Assembly: GCA_016842065.1 (NCBI GenBank)
Contig: JAEPDS010000002.1
Coordinates: 186,001-250,000 of the forward strand
Direction: 5' to 3'
Origin: Candidatus Thiodiazotropha sp. 'RUGA'
GTDB lineage: Bacteria > Pseudomonadota > Gammaproteobacteria > Chromatiales > Chromatiaceae
DNA length: 64,000 nt
This document shows, piece by piece, positions 54,276 through 63,894 of the stretch. Under the pieces are notes generated by a model. That model worked only from the letters and a program-made list of their open reading frames with translations. It was not told where the DNA came from and made no database searches. The stretch's first letter is position 1, and the number at the start of each line of letters is the position of its first letter. The position numbers and the translations under genes are program-made.

Positions 54276-55429
54276 TTGCTCTCTCTCCCGCTCGGACGGG
54301 ATGCAGTTATTACGCGACTGTAGTAGCCGCCGGGCGCCGATGATACATGACCTTCGAGCTCGAGCAAGAGCAGCATGGACGAAACTGCCTCCGGGGTCAA
54401 ACCGGTTCGGGTGATTAATTCATCAACTGAGACCGGCTCGTAGCCCAACGCCTCCTCCAAGCGCTGGTAATCCGGATCGTTTTGGCGTTGTGATTGTGGT
54501 GCGGCAGCTTGGGTCTCGTCGGTTGGCGCTACCAGCAGACCGGTCAATGGACCCAGTTCGATACCGATGTCCTGAGCCGACTCTACCAGTTTTGCTCCCT
54601 GGCGGATCAGGGCATGGCAGCCTTTCGATTGTGGGTTGTGAATCGATCCCGGGATGGCGAATACCTCTCTTCCCTGCTCTGCGGCAAGTCGGGCGGTGAT
54701 CAGCGATCCGCTCTGCAGTGTCGCTTCCACCACCAGAACACCGAGCGAGAGGCCGCTGATGATGCGGTTGCGCCTCGGGAAATTCTCCGCTTTGGCCGGG
54801 GTTCCAGGTGGGAATTCCGTGATCAGCAGATGCTCGGATGCGATCTGATGAGCCAGCTCCCGGTTTTTCGCCGGGTAGATACGATCCGGTCCGGTACCCA
54901 TGACGGCAAGGGTGTCACCCGCCGAGATGGCGCCCTGATGCGCCTCGGTATCGATACCCAGGGCCAGGCCACTGCAGATGGTGAGACCTGAGCCGGCCAG
55001 AAAACGGGCAAACTCCCTGGCATTTTCCCGTCCGGTCGGCGTGGGGTTACGGCTGCCGACGACAGCAAGCTGGGGTTGCGTCAGCAGCTCCCGCTTGCCG
55101 ATCAGATAGAGTATCGCCGGTGGGTCGTCGATCTCTCTGAGCAGGGGTGGGTAATCTGCATCGTTCAGAGTCACCGCCCGATGGCCCGGTTGGTCGAGCC
55201 ATTCCAGGGTGGGTTCGATGCGATGCCGGTCGTTATTGCACAGCTGCTCGATGGCGGTTTGCGGTATCGACAGGGAAGCAAGCTCATCAGGGCTGGCCGA
55301 TAGAATGGCCTCAGCGGTCTGAAATCGTTCGATGAGCCGTTTGAAATAGCGATTGCCGATGCCAGGGGTGTGGGTGACCTGGAGCCAGGCATCCAGCTTA
55401 TCGGGTGTGGTTGGTGGCATATCGTCCAT
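54272..55429 (-). CDS. dprA: DNA-processing protein DprA
   Basis: The 385-residue protein protects incoming single-stranded DNA and loads RecA during natural transformation. It has an N-terminal helical domain (WLQVTHTPGIGNRYFKRLI), the Rossmann-like DprA domain with VVGSRNPTPTGRE, GLALGIDTEAHQGA and FPRRNRIISGLS, and a C-terminal winged helix (about 310-370) containing VDELITRTGLTPEAVSSM. GAGG lies just before the ATG at 55429; an in-frame ATG at 55420 is less well placed. It is coupled to smg by overlap. Confidence 0.96.
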   Translation of the reverse strand: MDDMPPTTPDKLDAWLQVTHTPGIGNRYFKRLIERFQTAEAILSASPDELASLSIPQTAIEQLCNNDRHRIEPTLEWLDQPGHRAVTLNDADYPPLLREIDDPPAILYLIGKRELLTQPQLAVVGSRNPTPTGRENAREFARFLAGSGLTICSGLALGIDTEAHQGAISAGDTLAVMGTGPDRIYPAKNRELAHQIASEHLLITEFPPGTPAKAENFPRRNRIISGLSLGVLVVEATLQSGSLITARLAAEQGREVFAIPGSIHNPQSKGCHALIRQGAKLVESAQDIGIELGPLTGLLVAPTDETQAAAPQSQRQNDPDYQRLEEALGYEPVSVDELITRTGLTPEAVSSMLLLLELEGHVSSAPGGYYSRVITASRPSGRESK

Positions 55430-55495
55430 GATGCCTCAGATCCTCTTGAAGGTTAAGCTGCCGGCACAGGATCGGTGCGCCGGCAGACCAATCGA

Positions 55496-56530
55496 TCAAT
55501 TTTCAGGTGGGCGTACCCAATCAAGAACGTGTAGCGGTTTGGTGGCATTCATCACCAGTGCGAAGCTGACCCTCTCGAAGCTGCGGAAAACCATCAGGTG
55601 TCCCGCTTTCTCCAGGGGTAATTTGACCTTTTCGCCACGACCAATAACGATGTCGCGGATCTCATCGCCACCCTGCAGGATCTCCAGTACATGGCCGGCC
55701 TCCAGGCCCGCATTGCTGCCTTTGTTGAGGACCACTACGTTGTATTGGCCGATTTGGGAGACACCATTGAGTACGGAGATGATGCGGCCTTCGATCGGCA
55801 TATCCGGCACTCTGGGTTGAAAATCGATCAGTGGCTCCTGTTGCATGACTTTGAGCAGTCGGTCGCCGATGATCGCTTCCTGTTCCGATGTGGTAATCAG
55901 CAGTTTGGCCGGGTCACCGGTGCGTTTCAGTTCGGAGCTGCCTACATAGACGGCCTCATAGCCCAGGATATCGCCGGTATCCGGATCTTTGTATGGCTTT
56001 TCAGGTCTAACGATGGCGTACTGATTTGGCTGCTCTTCCATGATGCTGCGGGCGTAGTAGCTGATGCCGGCACCACCCACGATGTGGTCATCCAGAAAAT
56101 GGACGATGTAGGGGGCTTTTTCCAGCTGATCCTCATCGACCACGTAGGGACGGGTCAGAAACGGAGCGATGGCATCGATGGGAATGGTCGGGATGGCCTG
56201 ATCAAGCGGTGTGGCCCGGACTCTCGGCGAGAGCTTGCCTTTGCGATCCAACTTCAAAATCGGACGACCATCCAGATAAGTCAGCACCAACTCATCGCCA
56301 GGATAGATCAGATGAGGGTTTTCAACCTGGGGATTGACGTACCACACCTCCGGCCATAACCAGGGGTCACGCAGAAACATCGAGGAGATATCCCACAAAG
56401 TATCGCCCTTGACGACGGTATAGCGTTCCGGGTGGGTTGGGTTGAGCGCCACGTGGTCAGCGGCCAGCGAAGCGAAGGAGAGCAGCAAGCCGCTGATGAC
56501 TCCGATGAGTTTGTTGTTAAAATGTAACAT
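55496..56530 (-). CDS. LysM-domain secreted peptidoglycan-binding protein
   Basis: The 344-residue protein has a signal peptide (KLIGVISGLLLSFASLAA) and one LysM domain (about 38-86, YTVVKGDTLWDISSMFLRDPW through HLIYPGDEL). The rest has strand-rich stretches including VVLNKGSNAGLEAGHVLEI. LysM binds peptidoglycan, so the protein probably sits on the periplasmic wall. The gene heads lysM-dprA-smg and diverges from def, a conserved gammaproteobacterial layout. AAGGGA precedes the ATG. Confidence 0.93.
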   Translation of the reverse strand: MLHFNNKLIGVISGLLLSFASLAADHVALNPTHPERYTVVKGDTLWDISSMFLRDPWLWPEVWYVNPQVENPHLIYPGDELVLTYLDGRPILKLDRKGKLSPRVRATPLDQAIPTIPIDAIAPFLTRPYVVDEDQLEKAPYIVHFLDDHIVGGAGISYYARSIMEEQPNQYAIVRPEKPYKDPDTGDILGYEAVYVGSSELKRTGDPAKLLITTSEQEAIIGDRLLKVMQQEPLIDFQPRVPDMPIEGRIISVLNGVSQIGQYNVVVLNKGSNAGLEAGHVLEILQGGDEIRDIVIGRGEKVKLPLEKAGHLMVFRSFERVSFALVMNATKPLHVLDWVRPPEN

Positions 56531-56718
56531 GACTATTCCCTTGGGTACGATACGGAAACGCTTCGATTTGGTGAGGATGGCTGGGGAACTCCCCTGCTAC
56601 TGCCACTACTGTCTTCGTTTCAGCGGTTGAAACCCTATGGGACAGTACACCAGTTTCCAGTATGATCATTATGTTAGCGCAATTTCTTGCATTTGTACTA
56701 TAGATTTTGGATAAACCA

Positions 56719-57252
56719 ATGGCGATTCTCGACATACTTCATTTTCCCGATCCCAGGCTACGCAACAAAGCCAAACCAGTGGCTCAGGTCGACGACTCTA
56801 TACGTCGGCTGGTTGACGATATGCTTGAGACAATGTATCAGGCGCCGGGTATCGGATTGGCCGCAACCCAGGTCAATGTGGCGAAAAGGGTGGTGGTAAT
56901 CGATCTTTCGGAAGAGAAGGACGAGCCGCTCTGCCTGATCAATCCCGAGATCATAGAGAGAGATGGGATTGAACAGATGGAGGAGGGGTGTCTCTCTGTG
57001 CCCGGTATTTTCGAAACGGTGAGCCGGGCGGACAAGATCCGCTTCAAAGCTCTGGACCGGGACGGAGTTCCTTTTGAAGAGGAAGCCGAAGGCTTGCTGG
57101 CTGTCTGTGTTCAGCATGAGCTGGATCACCTGGATGGTAAATTGTTTGTCGACTATCTCTCCAGCCTGAAACGTCAGCGTATCCGTAAAAAGCTCGAGAA
57201 GGAGAGCCGACAGCAGACCAGTTCCACAGCGGGTGCCCGCGAGGTGATCTGA
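56719..57252 (+). CDS. def: Peptide deformylase
   Basis: The ATG at 56719 gives 177 residues starting [15 protein letters not shown]; a TTG four codons earlier is an alternative. The enzyme removes the formyl group from nascent proteins. Three metal-site motifs are present: [17 protein letters not shown] (cysteine ligand) and QHELDHLDG (two histidines and the catalytic glutamate). It opens def-fmt-rsmB. Confidence 0.97.
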   Translation: MAILDILHFPDPRLRNKAKPVAQVDDSIRRLVDDMLETMYQAPGIGLAATQVNVAKRVVVIDLSEEKDEPLCLINPEIIERDGIEQMEEGCLSVPGIFETVSRADKIRFKALDRDGVPFEEEAEGLLAVCVQHELDHLDGKLFVDYLSSLKRQRIRKKLEKESRQQTSSTAGAREVI

Positions 57253-57357
57253 AGACGACCCTGAAACAATCTTCATCGGTGATCCGGGATCTGTCTGAGA
57301 CCCGCATCCCAAACTTATTAAAAAACAACCGCTAAGGACTATTTTGGAATCCAACCC

Positions 57358-58296
57358 ATGGCTCAGCCTCTAAAAATAATATTTGCCGGTACGCCGGATT
57401 TCGCTGCCTCGGCGCTGCAGGCTCTTCTCACAACGGAGCATCGTGTCGTCGCGGTCTACACCCAGCCGGACCGACCGGCGGGACGCGGCAGAAAGGTTCA
57501 GTTCAGTCCGGTCAAGCAGCTTGCTGTGGAGCACAATCTCGAGGTCTTTCAGCCAAAAACCCTGAAGGATCCGGAAGCGCAGCAGATCCTGGCGCAGCAC
57601 CAGGCCGATCTGATGGTGGTGGTGGCCTATGGCCTGCTGCTGCCTCAGGCGGTACTGGATACTCCCAGGCTGGGATGTATCAACATCCACGCTTCACTGC
57701 TGCCACGCTGGCGTGGGGCGGCGCCCATCCAGCGTGCCATACTGGCCGGCGATGAGACGTCCGGCGTAACCATCATGCAGATGGAGGCCGGACTGGATAC
57801 CGGTCCCATGCTGAGTATTCGCACTACACCAATCGATGCTAAAGAGACGGGTGGGACACTGCATGACCGGCTGGCTGAACTGGGCTCGGCAGCACTGATC
57901 GAGGTTCTGCCCGGTCTGAGTCAAGGTACGGTCGAAGCGATACCCCAGGATGGCTCCCTGGCAAACTATGCCAGCAAGCTCGATAAGGAGGAGGCCAGGA
58001 TCGACTGGTCTCAGTCGGCTGCGCAGATCGATCGTCAGGTTCGCGCCTTCAACCCCTGGCCAGTGGCCCACTGCCTGTATGGTGACAAGGTGATGAGGGT
58101 CTGGAACAGTGAGGTTGTCAGTGCTGATGGATCCGCCTCACCCGGACAGGTGGTGGCAACCGGTAAAACGGGCTTCGATGTGGCTACCGGAGAGGGGGTG
58201 CTGCGTGTCAGCCAGCTGCAGATGCCCGGTAAACGGGCGATGTCGGCAGGAGACTTTCTTAATGCCCACAACATGGATGGTGTGGTGCTGACTTGA
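57358..58296 (+). CDS. fmt: Methionyl-tRNA formyltransferase
   Basis: The 312-residue enzyme adds the formyl group to initiator Met-tRNA using 10-formyltetrahydrofolate, the counterpart of def. The catalytic region reads INIHASLLPRWRGAAPIQRAI, with Asn and His of the active site, and an Asp follows in METGLDTGPML-like form as MEAGLDTGPML. A C-terminal OB-like tRNA-binding domain starts near residue 210. The stop overlaps the rsmB start. Confidence 0.97.
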   Translation: MAQPLKIIFAGTPDFAASALQALLTTEHRVVAVYTQPDRPAGRGRKVQFSPVKQLAVEHNLEVFQPKTLKDPEAQQILAQHQADLMVVVAYGLLLPQAVLDTPRLGCINIHASLLPRWRGAAPIQRAILAGDETSGVTIMQMEAGLDTGPMLSIRTTPIDAKETGGTLHDRLAELGSAALIEVLPGLSQGTVEAIPQDGSLANYASKLDKEEARIDWSQSAAQIDRQVRAFNPWPVAHCLYGDKVMRVWNSEVVSADGSASPGQVVATGKTGFDVATGEGVLRVSQLQMPGKRAMSAGDFLNAHNMDGVVLT

Positions 58297-59621
58297 TGGG
58301 GGGTCGCAAGCGACCGTCAATCAGCAACCCCAGGTCGCTATCGGCCCGGGTGATTCAGGATGTGCTTGCTGGGCACTCCCTGTCTGATTCGCTACCCAAA
58401 TACCTGGCTGACACGGCTGATCCCAGAGACAGTGGCCTGGTTCAGGAGATGGCCTATGGGGTGATGCGCAATTTCATGCAGCTCGACGCCCTGAGCCGGC
58501 GTCTGCTCAGCAAACCCCTGAAGAGCCGGGACCGGGATGTGGCCGCATTGATCCTGATCGGACTCTATCAACTCCTGCACATGAGGGTCGCGGATCATGC
58601 TGCAGTGCATGAGACGGCCGGTGCCGCCAAACCGTTGGGAAAAAAATGGGCGGTGGGCCTGATCAACGGGGTGTTGCGTAACTTTCAGCGTCAGCAGGAG
58701 AGTCTGCTGAAAGCGATCGTTGAGCAACCCGAGGTGGCCTATGACATGCCCCGCTGGCTGCTCGACACACTGCAAAGTCAGTGGCCGGATGAGTGGCAAT
58801 CGCGGGTCAGGGCGCTGAACCAACGAGCACCGATGAGTCTGCGGGTCAATCTGGCCAAAAAGAGTCTGGCAGATTATCAACGGATTCTGCAGCAGGCGGA
58901 GATCGCTGCGGTCGCCATACCCCATGTCGATTCGGGGCTGACTCTGGAACAGCCTCTGGATGTTACCCGGTTACCCGGCTTCGAGCAGGGCTGGGTGTCG
59001 GTTCAGGACGGTGCGGCGCAACTGGCGGCGCAACTGCTGGATCTTCAACCCGACCAACAGGTGCTGGATGCCTGTGCCGCGCCGGGCGGCAAGAGCTGTC
59101 ATATCCTGGAGCGGCAGCCGACCGTGCAGTTGACGGCACTCGATCAGAGTGCCGAGCGGTTGCAGCGGGTGACGGAGAATCTGGCCCGGCTCGATCTGCA
59201 GGCCGACGTTATGGTGGGTGATGCATCGCAACCTCAGGGTGGCTGGGCCGAGCGGCAATACGATCGGATTCTGCTGGATGTGCCCTGTTCAGCCACCGGT
59301 GTGATTCGTCGGCACCCGGACATCAAACAACTGCGCAGAGCGTCGGATATCCCCGCCCTGGTGAAGCTGCAGGGAGAGATCCTGAGAGCGCTCTGGCCCC
59401 TGTTGAAGGTGGGTGGCCGCATGCTCTATGTCACCTGTTCGATCCTGGCTGATGAGAATCACCGTCAGTTGAGCCGTTTTCTTGCTGAACAGTCCGATGC
59501 CCAGGCCCTGCCACTGTCGGTCGAGTGGGGTGAAGCCTGTGAAGTAGGGCGACAGATCCTGCCGGGCGAGGATGGCATGGATGGGTTTTTCTACTCAGCT
59601 TTGGTAAAACGGCCGCAATGA
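58296..59621 (+). CDS. rsmB: 16S rRNA (cytosine-967) C5-methyltransferase
   Basis: The 441-residue enzyme has an N-terminal NusB-like RNA-binding domain (about 15-145) and a Rossmann methyltransferase domain. The SAM-binding motif is LDACAAPGGKSCHILE. The two conserved cysteines are in DVPCSATGVIRRHPD and LYVTCSILADEN; the latter should attack C967. Its start overlaps the fmt stop as TGATG, and its stop overlaps the DUF4390 gene by four bases. Confidence 0.97.
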   Translation: MGGRKRPSISNPRSLSARVIQDVLAGHSLSDSLPKYLADTADPRDSGLVQEMAYGVMRNFMQLDALSRRLLSKPLKSRDRDVAALILIGLYQLLHMRVADHAAVHETAGAAKPLGKKWAVGLINGVLRNFQRQQESLLKAIVEQPEVAYDMPRWLLDTLQSQWPDEWQSRVRALNQRAPMSLRVNLAKKSLADYQRILQQAEIAAVAIPHVDSGLTLEQPLDVTRLPGFEQGWVSVQDGAAQLAAQLLDLQPDQQVLDACAAPGGKSCHILERQPTVQLTALDQSAERLQRVTENLARLDLQADVMVGDASQPQGGWAERQYDRILLDVPCSATGVIRRHPDIKQLRRASDIPALVKLQGEILRALWPLLKVGGRMLYVTCSILADENHRQLSRFLAEQSDAQALPLSVEWGEACEVGRQILPGEDGMDGFFYSALVKRPQ

Positions 59622-60166
59622 TACGCACAACACTCCTACTGCTGATGCTGTTGATCGGGTTCTCCGAGGTGAACGGTGCCAGTTTTTCGGTTCAGGAGGT
59701 GCAGATCAATAAAGTGGATAACGGCTTTCGACTGAATGCGCGCATCGACTATGCCTTGAGTGACCAGGCGCATCAGGCCTTGAGTAACGGTGTGCCGCTG
59801 ACCCTGAAGGTACAGCTGGTGGTGGATAAGGTCTGGCGGGGGTTCTGGGAGCCCAGCCCGTATGCCCAGACCCTGTGGTTTCAGATTCGCTACCATGCCT
59901 TGACCGAACTCTATCGCGTGGTGGATATGCAGTCGGGCGAGGAACAGAACTTTGTCACCCAGGAGGCGGCGCTGTATGCGCTTGGGGAGATCAACAATCT
60001 GCCACTGGTGCGCCTGGTGCAGCTGATTCCCGGTGAGGACTATCTGTTGCGCCTGCGGGCCGATCTGGATATCGACTCCCTGCCGTTACCGCTGCAGCCA
60101 TTGGCCTATCTTGGCGGTGGCTGGAAACTAACAACCGGATGGTCCCAATGGCCCCTTCAACCCTGA
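59618..60166 (+). CDS. DUF4390 family secreted or membrane-anchored protein
   Basis: The 182-residue protein has a signal peptide or anchor (MIRTTLLLLMLLIGFSEVNG) followed by a strand-rich domain (FSVQEVQINKVDNGFRLNARIDYALSD). DUF4390 proteins are found between rsmB and the ntrY-like kinase in gammaproteobacteria and may act with that kinase in the periplasm; function is unproven. Its end overlaps the kinase start by 28 bases. Confidence 0.9.
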   Translation: MIRTTLLLLMLLIGFSEVNGASFSVQEVQINKVDNGFRLNARIDYALSDQAHQALSNGVPLTLKVQLVVDKVWRGFWEPSPYAQTLWFQIRYHALTELYRVVDMQSGEEQNFVTQEAALYALGEINNLPLVRLVQLIPGEDYLLRLRADLDIDSLPLPLQPLAYLGGGWKLTTGWSQWPLQP

Positions 60167-62373
60167 GTCGTTTACGTCTGGGCGGACTCTCAGTCGGCCT
60201 GTTGCTGATCCTGCTGCTGGTCAGTCTGCACCTGATGAGCAGCGCGGTGCAGAACTCCGCTGAGCTGAGTCGCTTTTTCGTGCCGCTGCTGATCTTCAAC
60301 CTGGCCGGCATGTTTGTGCTGTTCGTGTTGATCACCTACAACTCGATCCGATTGATTCGCCAGTATCTGCGCCACAGTGCAGGTTCCCGTCTTACCCTGC
60401 GGATGGTGGTGATCTTCACCCTGATCGCATTGACGCCGGTCGGTGTGGTCTACTACTACTCCTTCAGTTTTCTGCAAGGAGGCATCGACAGCTGGTTCGA
60501 TGTGCAGATCGACCAGGCGATGGAGGATGCCCGGGAATTGGGACAGGCCTCGCTGGCACTAAATCAGAGGGTCTGGCTGAAGTACACCGAGCAGCAGCTG
60601 TTGAGTATTGCCGACACCTCTGAGTCGGCACTCTCTCTGACCATTGCGCGGCTGCGTCAGCAGTCCGGTGCGCTGGAGCTGTCGTTGAGTGATCCCGGCG
60701 GGCAGATCATCGCCTACTCCAATGCGGTGGCGGATGAGCTGGCGCCGGCCAAGCCGGACGACTACATCATGCAGCGTCTTAGGGAGGGTAACAGCTATGT
60801 GGGTCTGGCGCGGGACAAGGATGAACTGATGATCCGGGTGGCAGTCGCCGATCCACTGGGCAGGCCTTTGATCATCCAGGGGCTCTATCCGGCATCGGAG
60901 CGGGTCAGTGCGCTCTCGGAAAAGCTGGAGTTGGCATACAATCGCTATAAGGAGCTCTCCTTCCTGCGTCAGTCGCTGAAACGGAATTTCTCCCTGACCC
61001 TCTCCCTGGTGTTGATCTTCGCGGTTCTGTCGGCGGTCTGGGCCGCCTTCTTCTCCGCCCGGCGTCTGGTGGCGCCGATTGCCAATATCGCGGCCGGTAC
61101 CAAGGCGGTTGCCGGTGGGGATTACGATCGTCAGTTGCCGGTTCCCAGGCGGGCGGACGAGCTGGCCTTTCTGGTCTCCTCCTTCAACGCGATGACCCGG
61201 CGAATCCGCCAGGCGCGGGATCAGGCGGATCGAAGTCAGCGTGAGGTGGAGGGACAGCGCGCCTATCTCGAGACCGTACTGGCGCGACTCTCATCCGGTG
61301 TGTTGACTTTCGACGCGCAGCGTAAGCTGCGTACCGCCAACCCGGCGGCCGGTAAGATTCTCGGCGTCAACATGAATCAGGTGGCCGGTGAATCGATCGG
61401 CAACATTGGCCAGGACTCCTCCATCCTGAGACAGTTTGCCGATGGGCTTGAGGCACCCTTGGGTGAGATGGAGAAAGAGTGGCGGGGAGAGTTGACCATG
61501 TTCGGTGGTGAGGGGCGTAAAGTTTTGATCTGCCGGACCACACCGTTTGCCCAGCCGAATGGTCGAATCGGCCACATCGTATTGTTTGATGATGTTACTG
61601 CGTTGATCCGCGCCCAGCGCGATGCAGCCTGGGGTGAGGTGGCCAGACGTCTTGCCCATGAAATCAAAAACCCACTCACCCCGATACAGCTTTCAGCTGA
61701 GCGATTGAGGCATAAGTATCTCAAAAGTATGCCGGAGCAGGATGCCCAGGTCCTGGATCGGGCCACCCACACCATTGTGCAGCAGGTTGAAGCGATGAAG
61801 AGCATGGTGAATGACTTCTCAGAGTACGCCAAGCCGCCGCAGATGGCCGCCAAGCCGGTCAAGCTGCAGCATCTGGTTAGCGAAGTGTTTGATCTCTATC
61901 GGGGTAATCAGGGGATCAAGTTTGATGTGGAGATGAGTGCCGAGCAGGCGCGTGTGGAAGCCGACCCGTTGCGTATCAGGCAAGTGGTGCATAATCTGCT
62001 GAAGAATGCGGTCGAGGCACTCGAAGGTGTGCCGGATGCTGAGGTGAGTCTGATCTCAAAAGTGGTGAAGCGGGATGAGCATCCCAACTATGAATTGCGG
62101 GTGCAGGATAACGGCCCTGGAATACCGCAGGAGATGATGCAGCAGCTGTTCGAGCCCTATGTTACAACCAAGCAGAAGGGTACCGGGCTGGGATTGGCCA
62201 TCGTCAAGAAGATTGTTGAAGAGCATGGCGGTATCATCTGGGCAGAGAATTGCGATAAAGGTGCCTGCCTGGTGATGCAGTTGCCGATGTTGGTGGGTCC
62301 CGGGCCTGTTGAGACCAATCCAATTGACCCTGTTGCGGCTGAAAATGCGCCAATCGAGGTGCGAGGAGAGTAG
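60139..62373 (+). CDS. ntrY: NtrY-like membrane histidine kinase
   Basis: The 744-residue protein has four transmembrane segments (about 17-37, 48-67, 89-109 and 285-305), a periplasmic region between the third and fourth, a HAMP domain (306-358) and a PAS domain (about 372-480). HisKA carries H507 in RRLAHEIKNPLTPIQLS. The ATPase domain has NLLKNAVEAL, DNGPGIP and GTGLGLAIVKK. NtrY/NtrX pairs sense nitrogen or respiratory and envelope state. It overlaps the DUF4390 gene and is followed by its regulator 87 bases on. A second ATG at 60148 is possible. Confidence 0.95.
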   Translation: MVPMAPSTLSRLRLGGLSVGLLLILLLVSLHLMSSAVQNSAELSRFFVPLLIFNLAGMFVLFVLITYNSIRLIRQYLRHSAGSRLTLRMVVIFTLIALTPVGVVYYYSFSFLQGGIDSWFDVQIDQAMEDARELGQASLALNQRVWLKYTEQQLLSIADTSESALSLTIARLRQQSGALELSLSDPGGQIIAYSNAVADELAPAKPDDYIMQRLREGNSYVGLARDKDELMIRVAVADPLGRPLIIQGLYPASERVSALSEKLELAYNRYKELSFLRQSLKRNFSLTLSLVLIFAVLSAVWAAFFSARRLVAPIANIAAGTKAVAGGDYDRQLPVPRRADELAFLVSSFNAMTRRIRQARDQADRSQREVEGQRAYLETVLARLSSGVLTFDAQRKLRTANPAAGKILGVNMNQVAGESIGNIGQDSSILRQFADGLEAPLGEMEKEWRGELTMFGGEGRKVLICRTTPFAQPNGRIGHIVLFDDVTALIRAQRDAAWGEVARRLAHEIKNPLTPIQLSAERLRHKYLKSMPEQDAQVLDRATHTIVQQVEAMKSMVNDFSEYAKPPQMAAKPVKLQHLVSEVFDLYRGNQGIKFDVEMSAEQARVEADPLRIRQVVHNLLKNAVEALEGVPDAEVSLISKVVKRDEHPNYELRVQDNGPGIPQEMMQQLFEPYVTTKQKGTGLGLAIVKKIVEEHGGIIWAENCDKGACLVMQLPMLVGPGPVETNPIDPVAAENAPIEVRGE

Positions 62374-62460
62374 TTTGTTAGTTGCAAATGAACGACGAGC
62401 AATGCGGATGGCTCCGAATGGCACACAATCGATAACGAGGCAGACCGAGGAGAGTCGAGT

Positions 62461-63831
62461 ATGAGTAAGGCCTACATCCTTGTGGTGGATGATGAGCCGG
62501 ACATTCGCAATCTTGTCAAAGAGATTCTGCAGGATGAGTCCTATGAGGTTTCCATGGCGGAAGATGGCAAGAGTGCGCGACAGGCACTGCGGGAGCGCCG
62601 CCCGGAGTTGATATTGCTCGATATCTGGATGCCGGATGTGGATGGCATCACACTGCTCAAAGAGTGGGGCGAGGATGATGGACTGCCCTGCCCGGTGATC
62701 ATGATGTCGGGTCACGGCACGGTGGAGACGGCGGTGGAAGCGACCCGGCTCGGTGCCTATGACTTTCTTGAGAAGCCGCTCTCTCTGGCCAAACTGCTGC
62801 TCACCGTGGAACGGGCCTTAGAGGCTGAGCAGCTCAAACAGGAGAACGTCGGGCTGCGCAAGCATGTGCATGCGGTGCATGAACCGACTGGCAGAAGTAC
62901 CGTGATGCAGCGTCTCAGAGAGCAGGTGAAACGCATCGCCCAGCACGATACCTGGGTGCTGGTGACCGGCGAGCCGGGCAGTGGCCGGGAGACCCTGGCG
63001 CGCTATCTGCACTCGCAAAGTCTGCGTCGCGACCGTCCCTTCGTGGAGGTCAATGTCAGCGCCATCGTCAAGGGCAATGCCGCCCTGGAGCTGTTCGGCA
63101 GCGAAGTGGATGGACGTATCCACTACGGTCGGCTGGAGCAGGCGGTGGGCGGTACCCTGTTTCTCGATGAAGTGGCAGACATGGATCTGGAGGCCCAGTC
63201 GCAACTGGTAGGCGCTCTCGACACCGGACGCTTCATGCGGGTCGGTGGCAGCGAGCCGGTGAGTATCGACGTGCGCATCATCGCCGCCACCCAGCACAAT
63301 CTGGAAGAGGCGGTGCAGGATGACACCTTTCGCGAGGATCTCTTCTATCATCTGAATGTCGTGCCCCTGCATGTGCCGCCGTTGCGGGAGCATGCGGAGG
63401 ATGTTCCTGAGCTGCTCAACTTCTACGTGGACTGGTATGTAACCCATGAGAAGCTGCCCTATCGTCACTTCAACGTGGGCGCCCAGAACACCCTGCGCAA
63501 CCACCCCTGGCATGGCAATGTGCGGGAGTTGAAAAACCTGGTGCAGCGGTTGTTGATCCTGGGTGCCGGCAACGAGATCTCCCAGGAGGAGGTGGAGTCA
63601 TCGATGGGTGCCCCGGAGCTGGGCGGCTCGCTGGTCGGTCCGGAATCCCCGGTCTCTCTGGATCAGCCCTTGCGCCAGGCCAGAGAGGAGTTTGAAAAGG
63701 TCTACCTGGAATATCAGCTCAAACAGCACGAGGGCAATATCTCACGCATGGCGAAAGAGGTGGGCATGGAGCGGACGCATCTCTATCGCAAGCTCAAGTC
63801 GTTGGAGATTGAGTTCAAAGATAAGCGTTGA
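62461..63831 (+). CDS. ntrX: NtrX-like response regulator with degenerate AAA+ domain
   Basis: The 456-residue protein has a receiver domain with D54 in ILLDIWMPDVDG, an AAA+ domain (about 145-375) and a Fis-type helix-turn-helix (about 425-452, ISRMAKEVGMERTHLYRKL). In the AAA+ domain the Walker A lysine is arginine (GEPGSGRE, R176), and the GAFTGA loop that contacts sigma-54 is replaced by DGRIHYG after ELFGSEV. Walker B (GTLFLDEVADM) and the arginine region FREDLFYHLNV are kept. It is therefore unlikely to drive sigma-54 polymerase and probably acts as a phosphorylation-controlled DNA-binding regulator. GAGGAGA precedes the ATG. Confidence 0.94.
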   Translation: MSKAYILVVDDEPDIRNLVKEILQDESYEVSMAEDGKSARQALRERRPELILLDIWMPDVDGITLLKEWGEDDGLPCPVIMMSGHGTVETAVEATRLGAYDFLEKPLSLAKLLLTVERALEAEQLKQENVGLRKHVHAVHEPTGRSTVMQRLREQVKRIAQHDTWVLVTGEPGSGRETLARYLHSQSLRRDRPFVEVNVSAIVKGNAALELFGSEVDGRIHYGRLEQAVGGTLFLDEVADMDLEAQSQLVGALDTGRFMRVGGSEPVSIDVRIIAATQHNLEEAVQDDTFREDLFYHLNVVPLHVPPLREHAEDVPELLNFYVDWYVTHEKLPYRHFNVGAQNTLRNHPWHGNVRELKNLVQRLLILGAGNEISQEEVESSMGAPELGGSLVGPESPVSLDQPLRQAREEFEKVYLEYQLKQHEGNISRMAKEVGMERTHLYRKLKSLEIEFKDKR

Positions 63832-63878
63832 GTATCGGTCTGTTACACACCTGGTGGGGGTCAGCCTGTTGAAATTCA

Positions 63879-63894
63879 GCTGCCGATTGGCAGC
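63879..63894 (+). terminator. Stem-loop after ntrX
   Basis: GCTGCC-gatt-GGCAGC forms a perfect six-base stem 48 bases after the ntrX stop. No T run follows. The remaining bases to the window edge hold no recognisable gene. Confidence 0.35.
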
